Positions 1 to 7,350 of a stretch of 8,297 nucleotides of DNA are shown piece after piece. The notes under the pieces are model-generated. The model had not been told where the DNA came from, made no database searches, and saw nothing but the letters and a program-made list of their open reading frames with translations. How positions within the stretch are numbered: position 1 is the first letter of the stretch; every line of letters starts with the position of its first letter. This DNA is from Halieaceae bacterium (GTDB taxonomy: Bacteria; Pseudomonadota; Gammaproteobacteria; Pseudomonadales; Halieaceae), in NCBI GenBank assembly GCA_002705465.1, contig PAGS01000011.1, positions 1-8,297 on the forward strand, read 5' to 3'. The position numbers were made by a program, and so were the translations under genes.

Positions 1-591
1 ATCGACCTGCATCATAGCCTCCAGATAACCCCAAATGACATCAACCTCGAGATTCACGGCGATACCAAACTGATACTCGCTGAAGACAGTCTCCTCCCAG
101 GTCTGCGGAATAATGGTGAGATCAAAGGCATTAGCCGCCACCTGATTCACTGTGAGACTGGTGCCATCGACACAGATACTGCCTTTCATCGCAATGTAAC
201 GGGCCAAATTTGCCGGCGACGTAATCCGGACGCGCCAGAACCGATCATCCTCAATGATCTGCTCAACATGGCCCACACCATCTACGTGCCCACTGACAAG
301 ATGCCCCCCGAGTGGCGTACTCAGCGTAAGGGACGTCTCCAGATTGACGGGATCACCGACCCCTTTGCCACCCAGAGTCGTCAGGGACAGCGTCTCAGGG
401 GAGACATCCGCCCAGAAGCCACCCCCGGGTAAATCAGTGACCGTGAGACAGACGCCGCTCGTCGCAATACTGTCTCCAAGAGAGACCTCGTCAAGCGGCA
501 ACTTTCCCGTGTCAATGCGAAGCCGAATATCCTGCTTGCCCGATTCAATCTCGGCAATGCGGCCGACCGCTTGAATAAGTCCTGTAAACAC
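1..591 (-). CDS. ribE: Riboflavin synthase, alpha chain (C-terminus cut by window edge)
   Basis: Riboflavin synthase converts two 6,7-dimethyl-8-ribityllumazine molecules into riboflavin plus a pyrimidinedione, the last step of riboflavin synthesis in the cytoplasm. I translated 197 codons from the GTG at 591-589. The N-terminus MFTGLIQ is the family hallmark. The first lumazine-binding barrel carries GVCLTV (Cys48) and GGHLVSGHVDG (His97, His102), the positions of conserved active-site residues in bacterial enzymes. The second barrel repeats the pattern with GTSLTVN (143-149). The family is usually about 200-220 residues, so only the last few to about 20 residues should lie outside the window. 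The GTG start is supported by the MFTG match and by AGGAG at 601-597, 5 nt upstream. It lies 49 bp after ribD in the same direction, so it is probably co-transcribed with ribD. The gene is also called ribC in some nomenclatures. Confidence 0.96.
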   Translation of the reverse strand, partial: MFTGLIQAVGRIAEIESGKQDIRLRIDTGKLPLDEVSLGDSIATSGVCLTVTDLPGGGFWADVSPETLSLTTLGGKGVGDPVNLETSLTLSTPLGGHLVSGHVDGVGHVEQIIEDDRFWRVRITSPANLARYIAMKGSICVDGTSLTVNQVAANAFDLTIIPQTWEETVFSEYQFGIAVNLEVDVIWGYLEAMMQVD

Positions 592-640
592 CGTGACTCC
601 TGACTCAGAATGATTCGATCCGCGAAGCCTCTATAGGCAA

Positions 641-1768
641 TCACACACGCGGGGTCGCAATGATACGCAGATCCGTGTCCAGACGGGTCACTTCTGCGAT
701 GTTGAACTCGATTGCTTCAGCGAGGGCATCGATTGCCATGATTGCCATCGGCCTAGCCGCATCACCCAACAGTTTGGGCGCCTGATATACCACCAGTTGA
801 TCCACCCACCCCTCTTTCAGCAACGCGCCGGCCAGCGTCGGGCCCGCCTCAACCAAAATCTCGTTGTAGGCGCGCTCGCGGAGCAAATCCACCCATGCTG
901 TCAGCGCAACTCGGCCTTCAGCATCCGCAGGTAACTGGCAAACCTCTGTCTCTGCTCCCAAATCGACCGGTTGCGTTGTGACCGTCATGACAATGGTGGT
1001 CGATTCACCCTCGAGAATCCGGGCGGTCAGTGGCGTTCGCGCACGACTGTCCAACACCATCCGTGCAGGTGCATGGGCCAGCGCACGCGCCTTATCAGCC
1101 TCGGACAGCGGCAACCCATCGGCGCGCAGCGTCAGCCGACAGTCATCCGCGAGAACAGTGCCAATGCCCGTCACAATAACGTCCGCTTCCGCACGCAGTC
1201 GCTGAACGTCTTGGCGCGCCGACGAGCCCGTAATCCACTGACTCTCTCCCGAGGCCATGGCAGTGCGACCATCGAGAGAAGTCGCCAGCTTGAGGGTGAC
1301 GCGGCCGTAACCGCGACGCATGCGCAGCAGGAACCCCGCCAGATCCTGCTCAACCTGCTCTGTACACATACCCAGCTCCACCGCAATACCGGCATCGCGC
1401 AGGGCGCTTACGCCCTGACCGGAAACCGCTGGGTTGGGGTCCTCAATGGACACCACCGCGCGCTCGATACGCGCCTCAATCAACGCGTCCACGCAGGGGC
1501 CTGTCCGCCCTTCGTGGCTGCATGGCTCAAGCGTCACGAAGGCGGTCGCTCCAGCTACGGCCTCAGGGCCGTGAGCGTCCCGCGCTGACTGAAGCGCCAT
1601 GATTTCGGCATGGGCGCTGCCCGCGGGCTGGGTGAACCCCTCGCCGAGGACGACACCGTCTTGCAACAGGACACAGCCCACTGCCGGGTTCGGCGCCGAC
1701 CAATATCGGGCCTTGCGTCCCAAAGCGATCGCGCGTTCCATCCACGCACGATCGTCGTCATGGGTCAC
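641..1768 (-). CDS. ribD: Bifunctional riboflavin deaminase/reductase RibD
   Basis: RibD performs two consecutive riboflavin-pathway steps: deamination of 2,5-diamino-6-ribosylamino-pyrimidinone phosphate, then NADPH-dependent reduction of the ribosyl side chain. The protein has 375 residues, a normal length. The N-terminal cytidine-deaminase-type domain (about 1-145) shows APNPAVGCV (25-33), the zinc ligand and catalytic glutamate motif HAE (53-55), and [11 protein letters not shown] (82-92) with zinc cysteines Cys83 and Cys92. The reductase domain (about 155-375) shows KLATSLDGR (160-168), SQWITG (176-181), [11 protein letters not shown] (203-213, where a proline is more usual than Cys210) and [12 protein letters not shown] (306-317). 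The start is GTG at 1768-1766, overlapping the nrdR stop as GTGA, which implies translational coupling. The next in-frame ATG (codon 10) would remove part of the first helix. ribE follows 49 bp downstream. Confidence 0.97.
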   Translation of the reverse strand: MTHDDDRAWMERAIALGRKARYWSAPNPAVGCVLLQDGVVLGEGFTQPAGSAHAEIMALQSARDAHGPEAVAGATAFVTLEPCSHEGRTGPCVDALIEARIERAVVSIEDPNPAVSGQGVSALRDAGIAVELGMCTEQVEQDLAGFLLRMRRGYGRVTLKLATSLDGRTAMASGESQWITGSSARQDVQRLRAEADVIVTGIGTVLADDCRLTLRADGLPLSEADKARALAHAPARMVLDSRARTPLTARILEGESTTIVMTVTTQPVDLGAETEVCQLPADAEGRVALTAWVDLLRERAYNEILVEAGPTLAGALLKEGWVDQLVVYQAPKLLGDAARPMAIMAIDALAEAIEFNIAEVTRLDTDLRIIATPRV

Positions 1769-2262
1769 GGCGCTTTTTCCTGACTCGGCTCGGCCTCCAA
1801 TTCCTGACTCGGCTCGGCCTCAAGCGATTCAATCGCGTCGCGAAACTCCGCCAGATCCTGAAAACTTCTGTAGACCGAAGCAAAGCGCACATAGGCAACA
1901 TGGTCGAGCGCCTTCAGCGACTCCATGACCTTTTCGCCCACCTGAAGGGACTGCACCTCTCGCTCACCTGTCGCGCGAAGGCGATGTTTGATCTGGTCGA
2001 TTTCAGCTTCGATACTTTCTACCGACACCGGCCGTTTCTCCAGCGCTCGAAGCAGACCTGAGCGAAGCTTCTCCTCATCGAACGGCTCGCGGCTGCCATC
2101 TTGTTTGATGATGCGTGGCAACACCAGCTCAGCCGCCTCGTAGGTGGTGAAACGCTCAGTACAACTAAGGCACTCGCGTCGCCGTCGAACCTGGGCACCC
2201 TCGGCCACCAATCGGGAATCGATGACCTTGGTTTCATCAGTGCTGCAGAAGGGGCAGTGCAT
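1765..2262 (-). CDS. nrdR: Transcriptional repressor NrdR
   Basis: NrdR is a zinc-ribbon and ATP-cone repressor that senses ATP/dATP and represses ribonucleotide reductase operons through NrdR boxes. The protein has 165 residues. Residues 1-45 form the zinc ribbon, with CPFC (Cys3, Cys6) and CLSC (Cys31, Cys34) and the basic RRRREC stretch. Residues about 48-138 are the ATP-cone, with [21 protein letters not shown] at its start and [11 protein letters not shown] (about 124-134) at its end. The family is usually near 150 residues. The excess is a Glu/Pro-rich C-terminal tail containing the exact octapeptide repeat LEAEPSQE twice, encoded by a 21-bp DNA duplication. The ATG at 2262-2260 begins with the canonical MxCPFC; its ribosome binding site is weak (AAAGG about 8 nt upstream). 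It lies 30 bp after glyA and overlaps ribD by 4 bp. The glyA-nrdR-ribD order is common in gammaproteobacteria. Confidence 0.97.
   Translation of the reverse strand: MHCPFCSTDETKVIDSRLVAEGAQVRRRRECLSCTERFTTYEAAELVLPRIIKQDGSREPFDEEKLRSGLLRALEKRPVSVESIEAEIDQIKHRLRATGEREVQSLQVGEKVMESLKALDHVAYVRFASVYRSFQDLAEFRDAIESLEAEPSQELEAEPSQEKAP
1769..1783 (-). promoter_or_regulatory. Ribosome binding site for the GTG start of ribD
   Basis: On the minus strand the sequence before the ribD GTG reads TCAGGAAAAAGCGCC, with AGGA at 1781-1778 and 9 nt to the start codon. It lies inside the end of nrdR and overlaps the proximal copy of the 21-bp repeat. Together with the GTGA stop/start overlap this supports GTG 1768 as the start, by re-initiation or coupling. 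The assignment rests on complementarity and spacing only. Confidence 0.6.
1777..1821. repeat. Perfect 21-bp direct repeat in the nrdR tail
   Basis: The same 21 bases (starting ttcctgactcgg) occur at 1777-1797 and 1801-1821, separated by 3 bp, giving a 24-bp period. Read on the minus strand this encodes two consecutive in-frame copies of LEAEPSQE near the C-terminus of NrdR. The copies are identical at the DNA level, including synonymous positions, which suggests a recent slippage duplication. The copy nearer the gene end also contains AGGAA, the likely ribosome binding site of ribD. Confidence 0.9.
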
Positions 2263-2292
2263 GGCCGAGCCTTTGGGTGACTTGCTCGTTCC

Positions 2293-3591
2293 CTAACGCG
2301 CGTAAACCGGTAGCGTGGCGCACAGCGCCTTCACCTGATCACGTACGGCCGGGATGACCTCACCAGAACTACCCGCTTCAATCGATGCCAGCACCTCGCA
2401 AATCCACCCTGTCAGCTGCTCAGTCTGCTCGGTGCCAAAGCCACGCGTCGTAATCGCCGGCGTACCCAATCGTAGGCCAGAGGTAACAAAGGGAGATCGT
2501 GGGTCGTTGGGGACGGCGTTCTTGTTCACCGTGATATAAGCCTCACCCAAGGCAGCATCGGCGTCCTTACCCGTGTAGTCCTTCCCGATCAGATCCAGCA
2601 GCATCAGGTGGTTATCAGTGCCGCCAGAGACAATTTTGTGACCGTTGGCAACAAACGTTGCAGCCATTGCTTGTGCATTGCGAATCACCTGTTTTTGATA
2701 GTCCACAAATTCAGGTGACATGGCTTCCTTGAAGGCCACCGCCTTGGCGGCAATCACGTGCATTAGAGGCCCGCCCTGCGCGCCGGGGAAGATTGCAGAA
2801 TTGAATTGCTTCTCCAAAGCCTCATTGGCCCGGGCCAATATCAGCCCTGAGCGCGGGCCGCGGAGGGTTTTGTGGGTGGTGGTTGTCACCACATCTGCAA
2901 AGGGAATTGGGCTCGGGTAGACACCCGCCGCGACCAGCCCCGCAACGTGTGCCATATCAACCAGTAAGTAGGCCCCGACTTCGTCTGCGATCTCGCGGAA
3001 TTTCGCCCAGTCCAGTATCCGGCTGTAGGCAGAAAATCCACCGATAATCATTTTCGGCTTGTGTGCCACGGCGAGCTCCCGCAGCGCGTCATAGTCGATC
3101 AAACCCGTGCTGTGGTCGATACCGTACTGCACCGCGTTATAGATCTTGCCCGAGAAATTCACCGAGGCGCCATGCGTGAGGTGCCCGCCATCGGCAAGGC
3201 TCATGCCTAACACAGTGTCGCCCGGCTTCAGCAGGGCCTGAAACACAGCGATGTTGGCGCTGGACCCCGAGTGAGGCTGCACATTCGCAAAATCGGCGCC
3301 AAACAGGGCCTTAGCGCGCTCAATCGCCAGCGTTTCCGCCTGATCGACAAACTCACAGCCCCCGTAGTAGCGCTTACCGGGGTAGCCCTCGGCGTACTTG
3401 TTGGTCAGCACAGAACCCTGAGCCTCAAGCACCCGGGGACTGCAATAATTTTCGGAGGCAATCAGCTCGATGTGCTCCTCCTGTCGCACCGTTTCGGCGC
3501 TCATGGCCGACCACAGCTCGGTGTCAAACGCCTTTATCGTTTGCGCGTCGCGGTCGAGATACTGCGATAAATGAGTGGCAGCTTGGTTCAT
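2293..3591 (-). CDS. glyA: Serine hydroxymethyltransferase GlyA
   Basis: This PLP enzyme interconverts serine plus tetrahydrofolate with glycine plus 5,10-methylene-tetrahydrofolate, the main cytoplasmic source of one-carbon units. The protein has 432 residues. Visible motifs are [19 protein letters not shown] (42-60), [16 protein letters not shown] (63-78), QPHSGSSAN (105-113), DGGHLTHG (134-141), VDMAHVAGL (211-219; Asp212 as PLP ring partner, His215) and [12 protein letters not shown] (236-247) with the PLP-binding Lys241. It is about 15 residues longer than the 417-residue E. coli enzyme, all at the N-terminus. No ATG, GTG or TTG codon exists in frame between Met1 and Met30, so this start is effectively forced. 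AGGA at 3602-3599, 7 nt upstream, supports it. It is the first gene of the minus-strand run toward nrdR (30 bp gap), behind a 216-bp divergent region that could hold a long leader. Confidence 0.98.
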   Translation of the reverse strand: MNQAATHLSQYLDRDAQTIKAFDTELWSAMSAETVRQEEHIELIASENYCSPRVLEAQGSVLTNKYAEGYPGKRYYGGCEFVDQAETLAIERAKALFGADFANVQPHSGSSANIAVFQALLKPGDTVLGMSLADGGHLTHGASVNFSGKIYNAVQYGIDHSTGLIDYDALRELAVAHKPKMIIGGFSAYSRILDWAKFREIADEVGAYLLVDMAHVAGLVAAGVYPSPIPFADVVTTTTHKTLRGPRSGLILARANEALEKQFNSAIFPGAQGGPLMHVIAAKAVAFKEAMSPEFVDYQKQVIRNAQAMAATFVANGHKIVSGGTDNHLMLLDLIGKDYTGKDADAALGEAYITVNKNAVPNDPRSPFVTSGLRLGTPAITTRGFGTEQTEQLTGWICEVLASIEAGSSGEVIPAVRDQVKALCATLPVYAR

Positions 3592-3807
3592 AACTGTATC
3601 CTGCGAAAAAACGGGGGTGATGGACCCCGAAGAGTGGTAACGAGGGGCGAATGTTAGCCGAACAGAGCGCCGCCGTCAGGCTTTTGTGCCGCTGGTGCAG
3701 GCGAGCCAGCGCGCTTTGGGTCAAGGAAATCGGACCTTACATACTCGGGCGAGAGGGCCTATTTCAAACCGCATTGATCTGTGCGCGTGGCTTCAGGGTA
3801 TTATGGC
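3592..3807. promoter_or_regulatory. Divergent intergenic region between glyA and the small ORF
   Basis: This 216-bp stretch must carry the glyA promoter (minus) and probably one for the rightward genes. The best minus-strand candidate I see is TTGAAA (3767-3762), an 18-bp spacer and TATGTA (3743-3738): a good -35 with a poor -10. It would give a glyA leader of roughly 130-140 nt. On the plus strand, TATTAT at 3799-3804 resembles a -10 but lies only 3 bp before the ATG at 3808, and its possible -35 (TTGATC, 3774-3779) is 19 bp away. I could not identify binding sites for a named regulator, a riboswitch or a small-RNA gene by eye. Promoter positions are tentative. Confidence 0.35.
3614..3628 (-). 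other. Short hairpin in the glyA leader
   Basis: GGGGT (3614-3618) pairs with ACCCC (3624-3628) around a 5-base loop. On the minus strand this places a 5-bp GC-rich hairpin about 12 nt before the glyA AGGA ribosome binding site, followed by a run of T residues (revcomp of 3606-3611). Stem plus T-run has the general look of a weak attenuator-like element upstream of the start codon. The stem is short, so it could be coincidental. Confidence 0.3.
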
Positions 3808-3987
3808 ATGCCCAAGAAATTTATGACCTTCAAACACTGGAAAACCGGTGAGATTAAAACCATCGAGTTCAGAGAAGCAGACGTGCCAGCCAACCCGAAC
3901 AGTGAAAGGCTCGTGGTTTGGAACGAGACCGAGCAGAAACTCGAAGACGTGATCAAGTCCACGATTGTGGAAATTCGAGAGGAATAG
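3808..3987 (+). CDS. Small uncharacterised protein, 59 residues
   Basis: I do not recognise this family and assign no function. The ATG at 3808 gives a 59-residue soluble protein starting MPKKFMTFKHWKTGEIKTIE, with no signal peptide, membrane segment or cysteine. It is rich in charge (10 Lys/Arg, 12 Asp/Glu) and reads as an N-terminal basic/aromatic half followed by an acidic half (SERLVVWNETEQKLEDVIKS, ending EIREE). Alternating hydrophobic and polar residues suggest beta strands. Start choice: AGGG at 3795-3798 sits 9 nt before ATG 3808. An upstream GTG (3781) has no ribosome binding site, and an internal ATG (3823, residue 6) is possible. It lies between glyA and ettA, oriented with ettA but 205 bp from it. 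Its compact, protein-like composition makes it more credible than the overlapping antisense frames, but it remains hypothetical. Confidence 0.7.
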   Translation: MPKKFMTFKHWKTGEIKTIEFREADVPANPNSERLVVWNETEQKLEDVIKSTIVEIREE

Positions 3988-4192
3988 ACAGGCACCCCTT
4001 GAACGCGGCTCGCTTTTTGGGCGAGGTTGTAGTGTCGTCGAGCGCAGTCCATCAAGCGTTGTGGCAAATGCGCCAATACCAAAACGGGCATAACCGGGCG
4101 CCTTTGATTACACTTTGCCTCATTAGTCGCTTCCACACTGGCCCGCCTCCCGTGAGGCTCGACTACCCATTTACTCACTGCGGAGCTCAACC
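3988..4192 (+). promoter_or_regulatory. Intergenic region upstream of ettA
   Basis: This 205-bp gap holds no credible gene. Two small hairpins are visible: CTCGC (4009-4013) with GCGAG (4021-4025) around a T-rich 7-base loop, 22 bp after the small gene's stop, and GCCTC (4145-4149) with GAGGC (4154-4158) around a 4-base loop, 35 bp before ettA. Neither is followed by a T-run, so neither looks like a standard intrinsic terminator. The second could lie in the ettA leader. I see no convincing -35/-10 pair. The ettA ribosome binding site GGAG is at 4182-4185. Confidence 0.35.
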
Positions 4193-5857
4193 GTGGCGCA
4201 ATACGTCTACACCATGAACAGAGTGGGAAAAATCGTCCCACCCAAGAAAGAAATACTGAAAGACATCTCCCTCTCGTTTTTCCCGGGCGCCAAGATAGGC
4301 GTTTTGGGACTCAATGGTGCCGGTAAGTCGACGCTGCTCAAGATTATGGCGGGCATCGATACCGACATTCTGGGCGAGGCGCGCCCGCAACCCGATATTA
4401 AGATCGGTTACCTGCCACAGGAGCCCCAGCTGAACGGTGAAAAAGACGTCCGTGGCAATGTGGAAGAAGGGGTGCAGGAGGCCATCGACGCCTTGGCGGG
4501 GCTCGAGAAAATTTACGCCGATTACGCTGAACCCGACGCCGACTTTGATGCGCTCGCCAAGGAACAAGCCCGCCTTGAGGACATCATTCAGGCAAAAGAT
4601 GCCCACAATCTCGATACGCGGCTTGAGATCGCAGCCAATGCGCTTCGTTTGCCGCCCTGGGAGGCTAACGTTGATAACCTCTCCGGGGGAGAGCTTCGCC
4701 GTGTCGCCCTCGCACGATTGCTATTGTCAGAACCCGATATGCTGCTGCTTGATGAGCCCACCAACCATCTTGATGCGGAATCCGTAGCATGGCTCGAGCA
4801 CTTCCTTGAGGATTTTCCAGGAACGGTGGTCGCAATTACTCACGATCGCTATTTTCTGGACAATGCGGCGGGCTGGATTCTTGAGTTGGATCGCGGGCGC
4901 GGCATCCCCTATGAGGGGAATTACTCCACATGGTTGGAAGCAAAAGAAAAACGTATTGAGCAAGAGCAACGCCAAGAGGCTTCACATCAGAAGGCTATAA
5001 AGGCAGAGCTGGAGTGGGTCCGATCGAATCCAAAAGGTCGCCAAGCAAAGAACAAAGCGCGCCTGCAACGCTTTGATGAACTCAACTCCCAGGAATTTCA
5101 GAGCCGCAACGAGACCAATGAAATCTACATACCACCCGGTGCGCGCCTTGGCGATAAAGTCATCGAGGTGAGTGAACTGAGGAAAACCTTTGGTGATCGG
5201 CTACTGTTCGAGGACGTGAGCTTTGTAGTGCCAAAAGGTAGCATCGTGGGCATCATTGGTGCCAACGGCATGGGTAAATCCACTCTGTTCAGAATTCTCA
5301 TGGGGCTCGAAAACCCCGACGGGGGCGACGTATCCGTGGGCGAGACGGTAGAGCTCGGTTACGTCGACCAGTCCCGCGACGATCTCGACGGGAGCAAAAC
5401 GGTTTGGGAGGAGGTCTCGGACGGCCTTGATATTATTCGCATCGGCAATTATGAAGTTCCCTCACGCTCCTACGTGGGCCGCTTTAATTTCAAAGGGTCC
5501 GACCAGCAAAAATTTGTAAAGGACCTCTCCGGCGGAGAGCGCAACCGCTTGCACCTCGCCAAGCTTCTCAAACAGGGTGCCAACGTATTGCTGCTGGATG
5601 AGCCGACCAACGATCTGGATGTGGAAACACTGCGGGCGCTGGAGGAGGCCTTGCTGGCGTTCCCAGGTTCAGCGCTGGTCATCTCCCACGACCGATGGTT
5701 CCTAGACAGAATCGCGACCCACATACTCGCCTATGAGAACGACGGCAGCGTGATCTTTCACGAGGGTAACTACTCGGAATACGAGGAAGAGTACCGGCAG
5801 CGAGCCGGGGCCGATGCCGCGGTTCCCAGCCGCGTGAAACACCGCAAGCTGAAATAG
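4193..5857 (+). CDS. ettA: Energy-dependent translational throttle protein EttA (ABC-F ATPase)
   Basis: EttA is a cytoplasmic ABC-F protein that binds the ribosomal E site and, depending on the ATP/ADP ratio, holds or permits the first elongation step by contacting P-site tRNA. The protein has 554 residues; the E. coli protein is about 555 and the two match closely along the length as I recall it. ABC domain 1 has Walker A GLNGAGKS (39-46), signature LSGGE (163-167) and Walker B LLLLDEPTNHLD with catalytic Glu188. The charged arm inserted before the first signature and the helical P-site-tRNA linker (about 247-320) are both present. ABC domain 2 has Walker A GANGMGKS (356-363), signature LSGGE (445-449) and catalytic Glu470. 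GANGMGKS departs from the usual GPNGAGKS but keeps the essential GK-S. The start is GTG, supported by MAQYVYTM and by GGAG 7 nt upstream. It converges on radA with 27 bp between stops. Confidence 0.98.
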   Translation: MAQYVYTMNRVGKIVPPKKEILKDISLSFFPGAKIGVLGLNGAGKSTLLKIMAGIDTDILGEARPQPDIKIGYLPQEPQLNGEKDVRGNVEEGVQEAIDALAGLEKIYADYAEPDADFDALAKEQARLEDIIQAKDAHNLDTRLEIAANALRLPPWEANVDNLSGGELRRVALARLLLSEPDMLLLDEPTNHLDAESVAWLEHFLEDFPGTVVAITHDRYFLDNAAGWILELDRGRGIPYEGNYSTWLEAKEKRIEQEQRQEASHQKAIKAELEWVRSNPKGRQAKNKARLQRFDELNSQEFQSRNETNEIYIPPGARLGDKVIEVSELRKTFGDRLLFEDVSFVVPKGSIVGIIGANGMGKSTLFRILMGLENPDGGDVSVGETVELGYVDQSRDDLDGSKTVWEEVSDGLDIIRIGNYEVPSRSYVGRFNFKGSDQQKFVKDLSGGERNRLHLAKLLKQGANVLLLDEPTNDLDVETLRALEEALLAFPGSALVISHDRWFLDRIATHILAYENDGSVIFHEGNYSEYEEEYRQRAGADAAVPSRVKHRKLK

Positions 5858-5884
5858 TTGGTTCTTGCCCGGGGGTCAGCTCTG
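5858..5884. other. 27-bp convergent gap between ettA and radA
   Basis: Only 27 bp separate the stop codons of the converging genes. I see no stem-loop with a T-run on either strand. Termination must rely on sequence inside the gene ends, on Rho, or allow overlapping antisense transcript ends. Confidence 0.6.
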
Positions 5885-7261
5885 CTAATCGCAGGCCTCC
5901 AGCGCCTCAGAAAGCCGTGAGACGGGAACCACCTTCAACCCTGAAATCGATTTTTTGGGTGCGTTGCCCTTGGGTACGATCGCGAGTTTAAAGCCGTGTT
6001 TGGCCGCCTCGGAAAGACGCTCCTGCCCGCTGGCTACTGGCCGGATCTCGCCGGACAATCCAACCTCACCAAACACGACCCAATCCCGGGGAAGCGGCCT
6101 GTTACGCAGGCTTGATACCACCGCCAATAGAAGCGCCAGGTCAGCAGAAGTTTCCATCACGCGGACGCCGCCCACTACATTGGCAAACACGTCCTGATCG
6201 CCAACCTGAATGCCACCATGCCGATGTAAAACCGCGAGCAACATCGCCAAGCGATTTTGCTCAAACCCCACCGTTACCCTACGGGGGTTGCCCAGGGAGC
6301 TATCGTCAACCAGCGCCTGAATCTCAACGAGCAGCGGCCGGGTGCCTTCCCACACAACCACGACGGTGGTCCCTGGCGCGATATGCTCGGAGCGGTCCAA
6401 AAAAATAGCCGACGGGTTGGTGACCTCGCGCATGCCTGCGTCAGTCATTGCAAAAATGCCGAGCTCGTTCACGGCCCCAAATCGGTTTTTCTGGCCCCTG
6501 AGCGTGCGGAAGCGGGAATCATGGTCACCTTCGAGCAGGATCGAGCAGTCAATCATGTGCTCGAGGACCTTTGGGCCAGCAAGGCTCCCATCCTTGGTCA
6601 CATGGCCGACCAAAATCAGCACGGTACCCGTCTGTTTAGCGTAGCGGGTTAATTGCGCGGCGCAGTCGCGAACTTGTGAGACGCTTCCGGGCGCCGAGGT
6701 CAACGTCTCACTGTGCACAACCTGAATCGAATCCACGACCAAGACCTGGGGCTTCAAGGCCTCTGCTGACGCCAAGATCGCGTCCACATCTGTCTCGGCC
6801 ATGAGCTGCAGCTGATCGGTGGGCAAGCCCAACCGATTGGCGCGCAGCGCGATCTGCTCGGGTGACTCCTCACCTGTGACATAGATTGCCGGCTGCTGCG
6901 CTGCGAGGCGACACAGGGTTTGCAGGAGTAGCGTGCTCTTACCCGCCCCGGGGTGTCCACCGATCAGTATGCTGGAGCCCGGCACAAAGCCGCCGCCCAA
7001 TACACGATCAAACTCGTCAAACCCCGAGCAAAGTCGGGGTAAATCCAGTATCGCCACATCCTCGAGGCGCTGCACCGATGCCGTTGTGCCGGCGTAGCCA
7101 GAGCGGCCGTTTGACCGACCTGAGGCCGATTTGGAGGCCGGGCCACTCAAACGGATCTCAGAGAGCGTATTCCAGGCATGGCATTCCCCACACTGGCCCT
7201 GCCATTTGGGAAAATCGGCCCCACAGTCGTTGCAGACAAACGCGGTTTTTGCCTTCGCCAC
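5885..7261 (-). CDS. radA: DNA repair protein RadA (Sms), branch-migration helicase
   Basis: RadA is a RecA-related, DnaB-like hexameric helicase that drives branch migration of recombination intermediates and aids RecA-dependent repair. The protein has 458 residues, near the usual 450-460. An N-terminal C4 zinc finger is seen at Cys10, Cys13, Cys24 and Cys27. The RecA-like ATPase starts near residue 65, with VLGGGFVPGS (87-96) and Walker A GGHPGAGKST (101-110; Lys108). The family-diagnostic KNRFG motif lies at 258-262. The Lon-like C-terminal domain (about 285-458) includes VRVMETSADLALLLA and GEVGLSGEIRPV. His103 in the Walker A loop is a minor variant where Asp or Asn is common. The start is GTG at 7261-7259, supported by the MAKAKTAFVCNDCG alignment and by GGAGAG (7273-7268) 6 nt upstream. 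It is divergent from the DnaT-like gene and convergent with ettA. Confidence 0.98.
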   Translation of the reverse strand: MAKAKTAFVCNDCGADFPKWQGQCGECHAWNTLSEIRLSGPASKSASGRSNGRSGYAGTTASVQRLEDVAILDLPRLCSGFDEFDRVLGGGFVPGSSILIGGHPGAGKSTLLLQTLCRLAAQQPAIYVTGEESPEQIALRANRLGLPTDQLQLMAETDVDAILASAEALKPQVLVVDSIQVVHSETLTSAPGSVSQVRDCAAQLTRYAKQTGTVLILVGHVTKDGSLAGPKVLEHMIDCSILLEGDHDSRFRTLRGQKNRFGAVNELGIFAMTDAGMREVTNPSAIFLDRSEHIAPGTTVVVVWEGTRPLLVEIQALVDDSSLGNPRRVTVGFEQNRLAMLLAVLHRHGGIQVGDQDVFANVVGGVRVMETSADLALLLAVVSSLRNRPLPRDWVVFGEVGLSGEIRPVASGQERLSEAAKHGFKLAIVPKGNAPKKSISGLKVVPVSRLSEALEACD

Positions 7262-7350
7262 GCGGCACTCTCCGATATCTGAGCGTAATTGCTGTATTGG
7301 TGGAGGTAAGCCGGTATCCTATCAGACCAACAAGCCTCAACAGCATCACC
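7262..7350. promoter_or_regulatory. Divergent region between radA and the DnaT-like gene
   Basis: These 89 bp must contain, or share, the start signals for both divergent genes unless a promoter lies inside a gene. The radA ribosome binding site GGAGAG is at 7273-7268 (minus). On the plus strand a strong Shine-Dalgarno-like GGAGG occurs at 7302-7306, but no ATG, GTG or TTG follows at usual spacing. For promoters I see only weak matches, for example TTGGTG (7298-7303), 16 bp, TATCAG (7320-7325) on the plus strand. I saw no recognisable LexA box. Confidence 0.35.

Noticed and set aside
254..574. 106-residue plus-strand frame antisense to ribE
   Set aside because: Pro/Ser/Arg-rich shadow of ribE with no recognisable features.
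592..640. FMN riboswitch or other regulatory RNA in the ribD-ribE gap
   Set aside because: Only 49 bp long, far too short for an FMN riboswitch; it shows just a ribosome binding site.
381..644. 87-residue minus-strand frame starting at the ribD stop
   Set aside because: It is an out-of-frame shadow over ribE, whose frame has unmistakable riboflavin synthase motifs.
971..1588. 205-residue plus-strand open frame antisense to ribD
   Set aside because: Composition (Arg/Gln/His-rich, no domain) is typical of an antisense shadow, and ribD on the other strand is certain.
4009..4025. Intrinsic terminator after the small ORF
   Set aside because: The 5-bp stem has its T-run in the loop and not after the stem, so it does not meet the terminator pattern.
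3801..4241. 146-residue minus-strand frame covering the small ORF and the ettA upstream gap
   Set aside because: Cys/Ser/Arg-rich, no domain, and overlaps the more plausible plus-strand 59-residue gene and the ettA start.
4187..4606. 139-residue minus-strand frame antisense to the start of ettA
   Set aside because: Lies opposite strongly conserved ettA coding sequence, resembles no family I know, and is explained by codon bias of the real gene.
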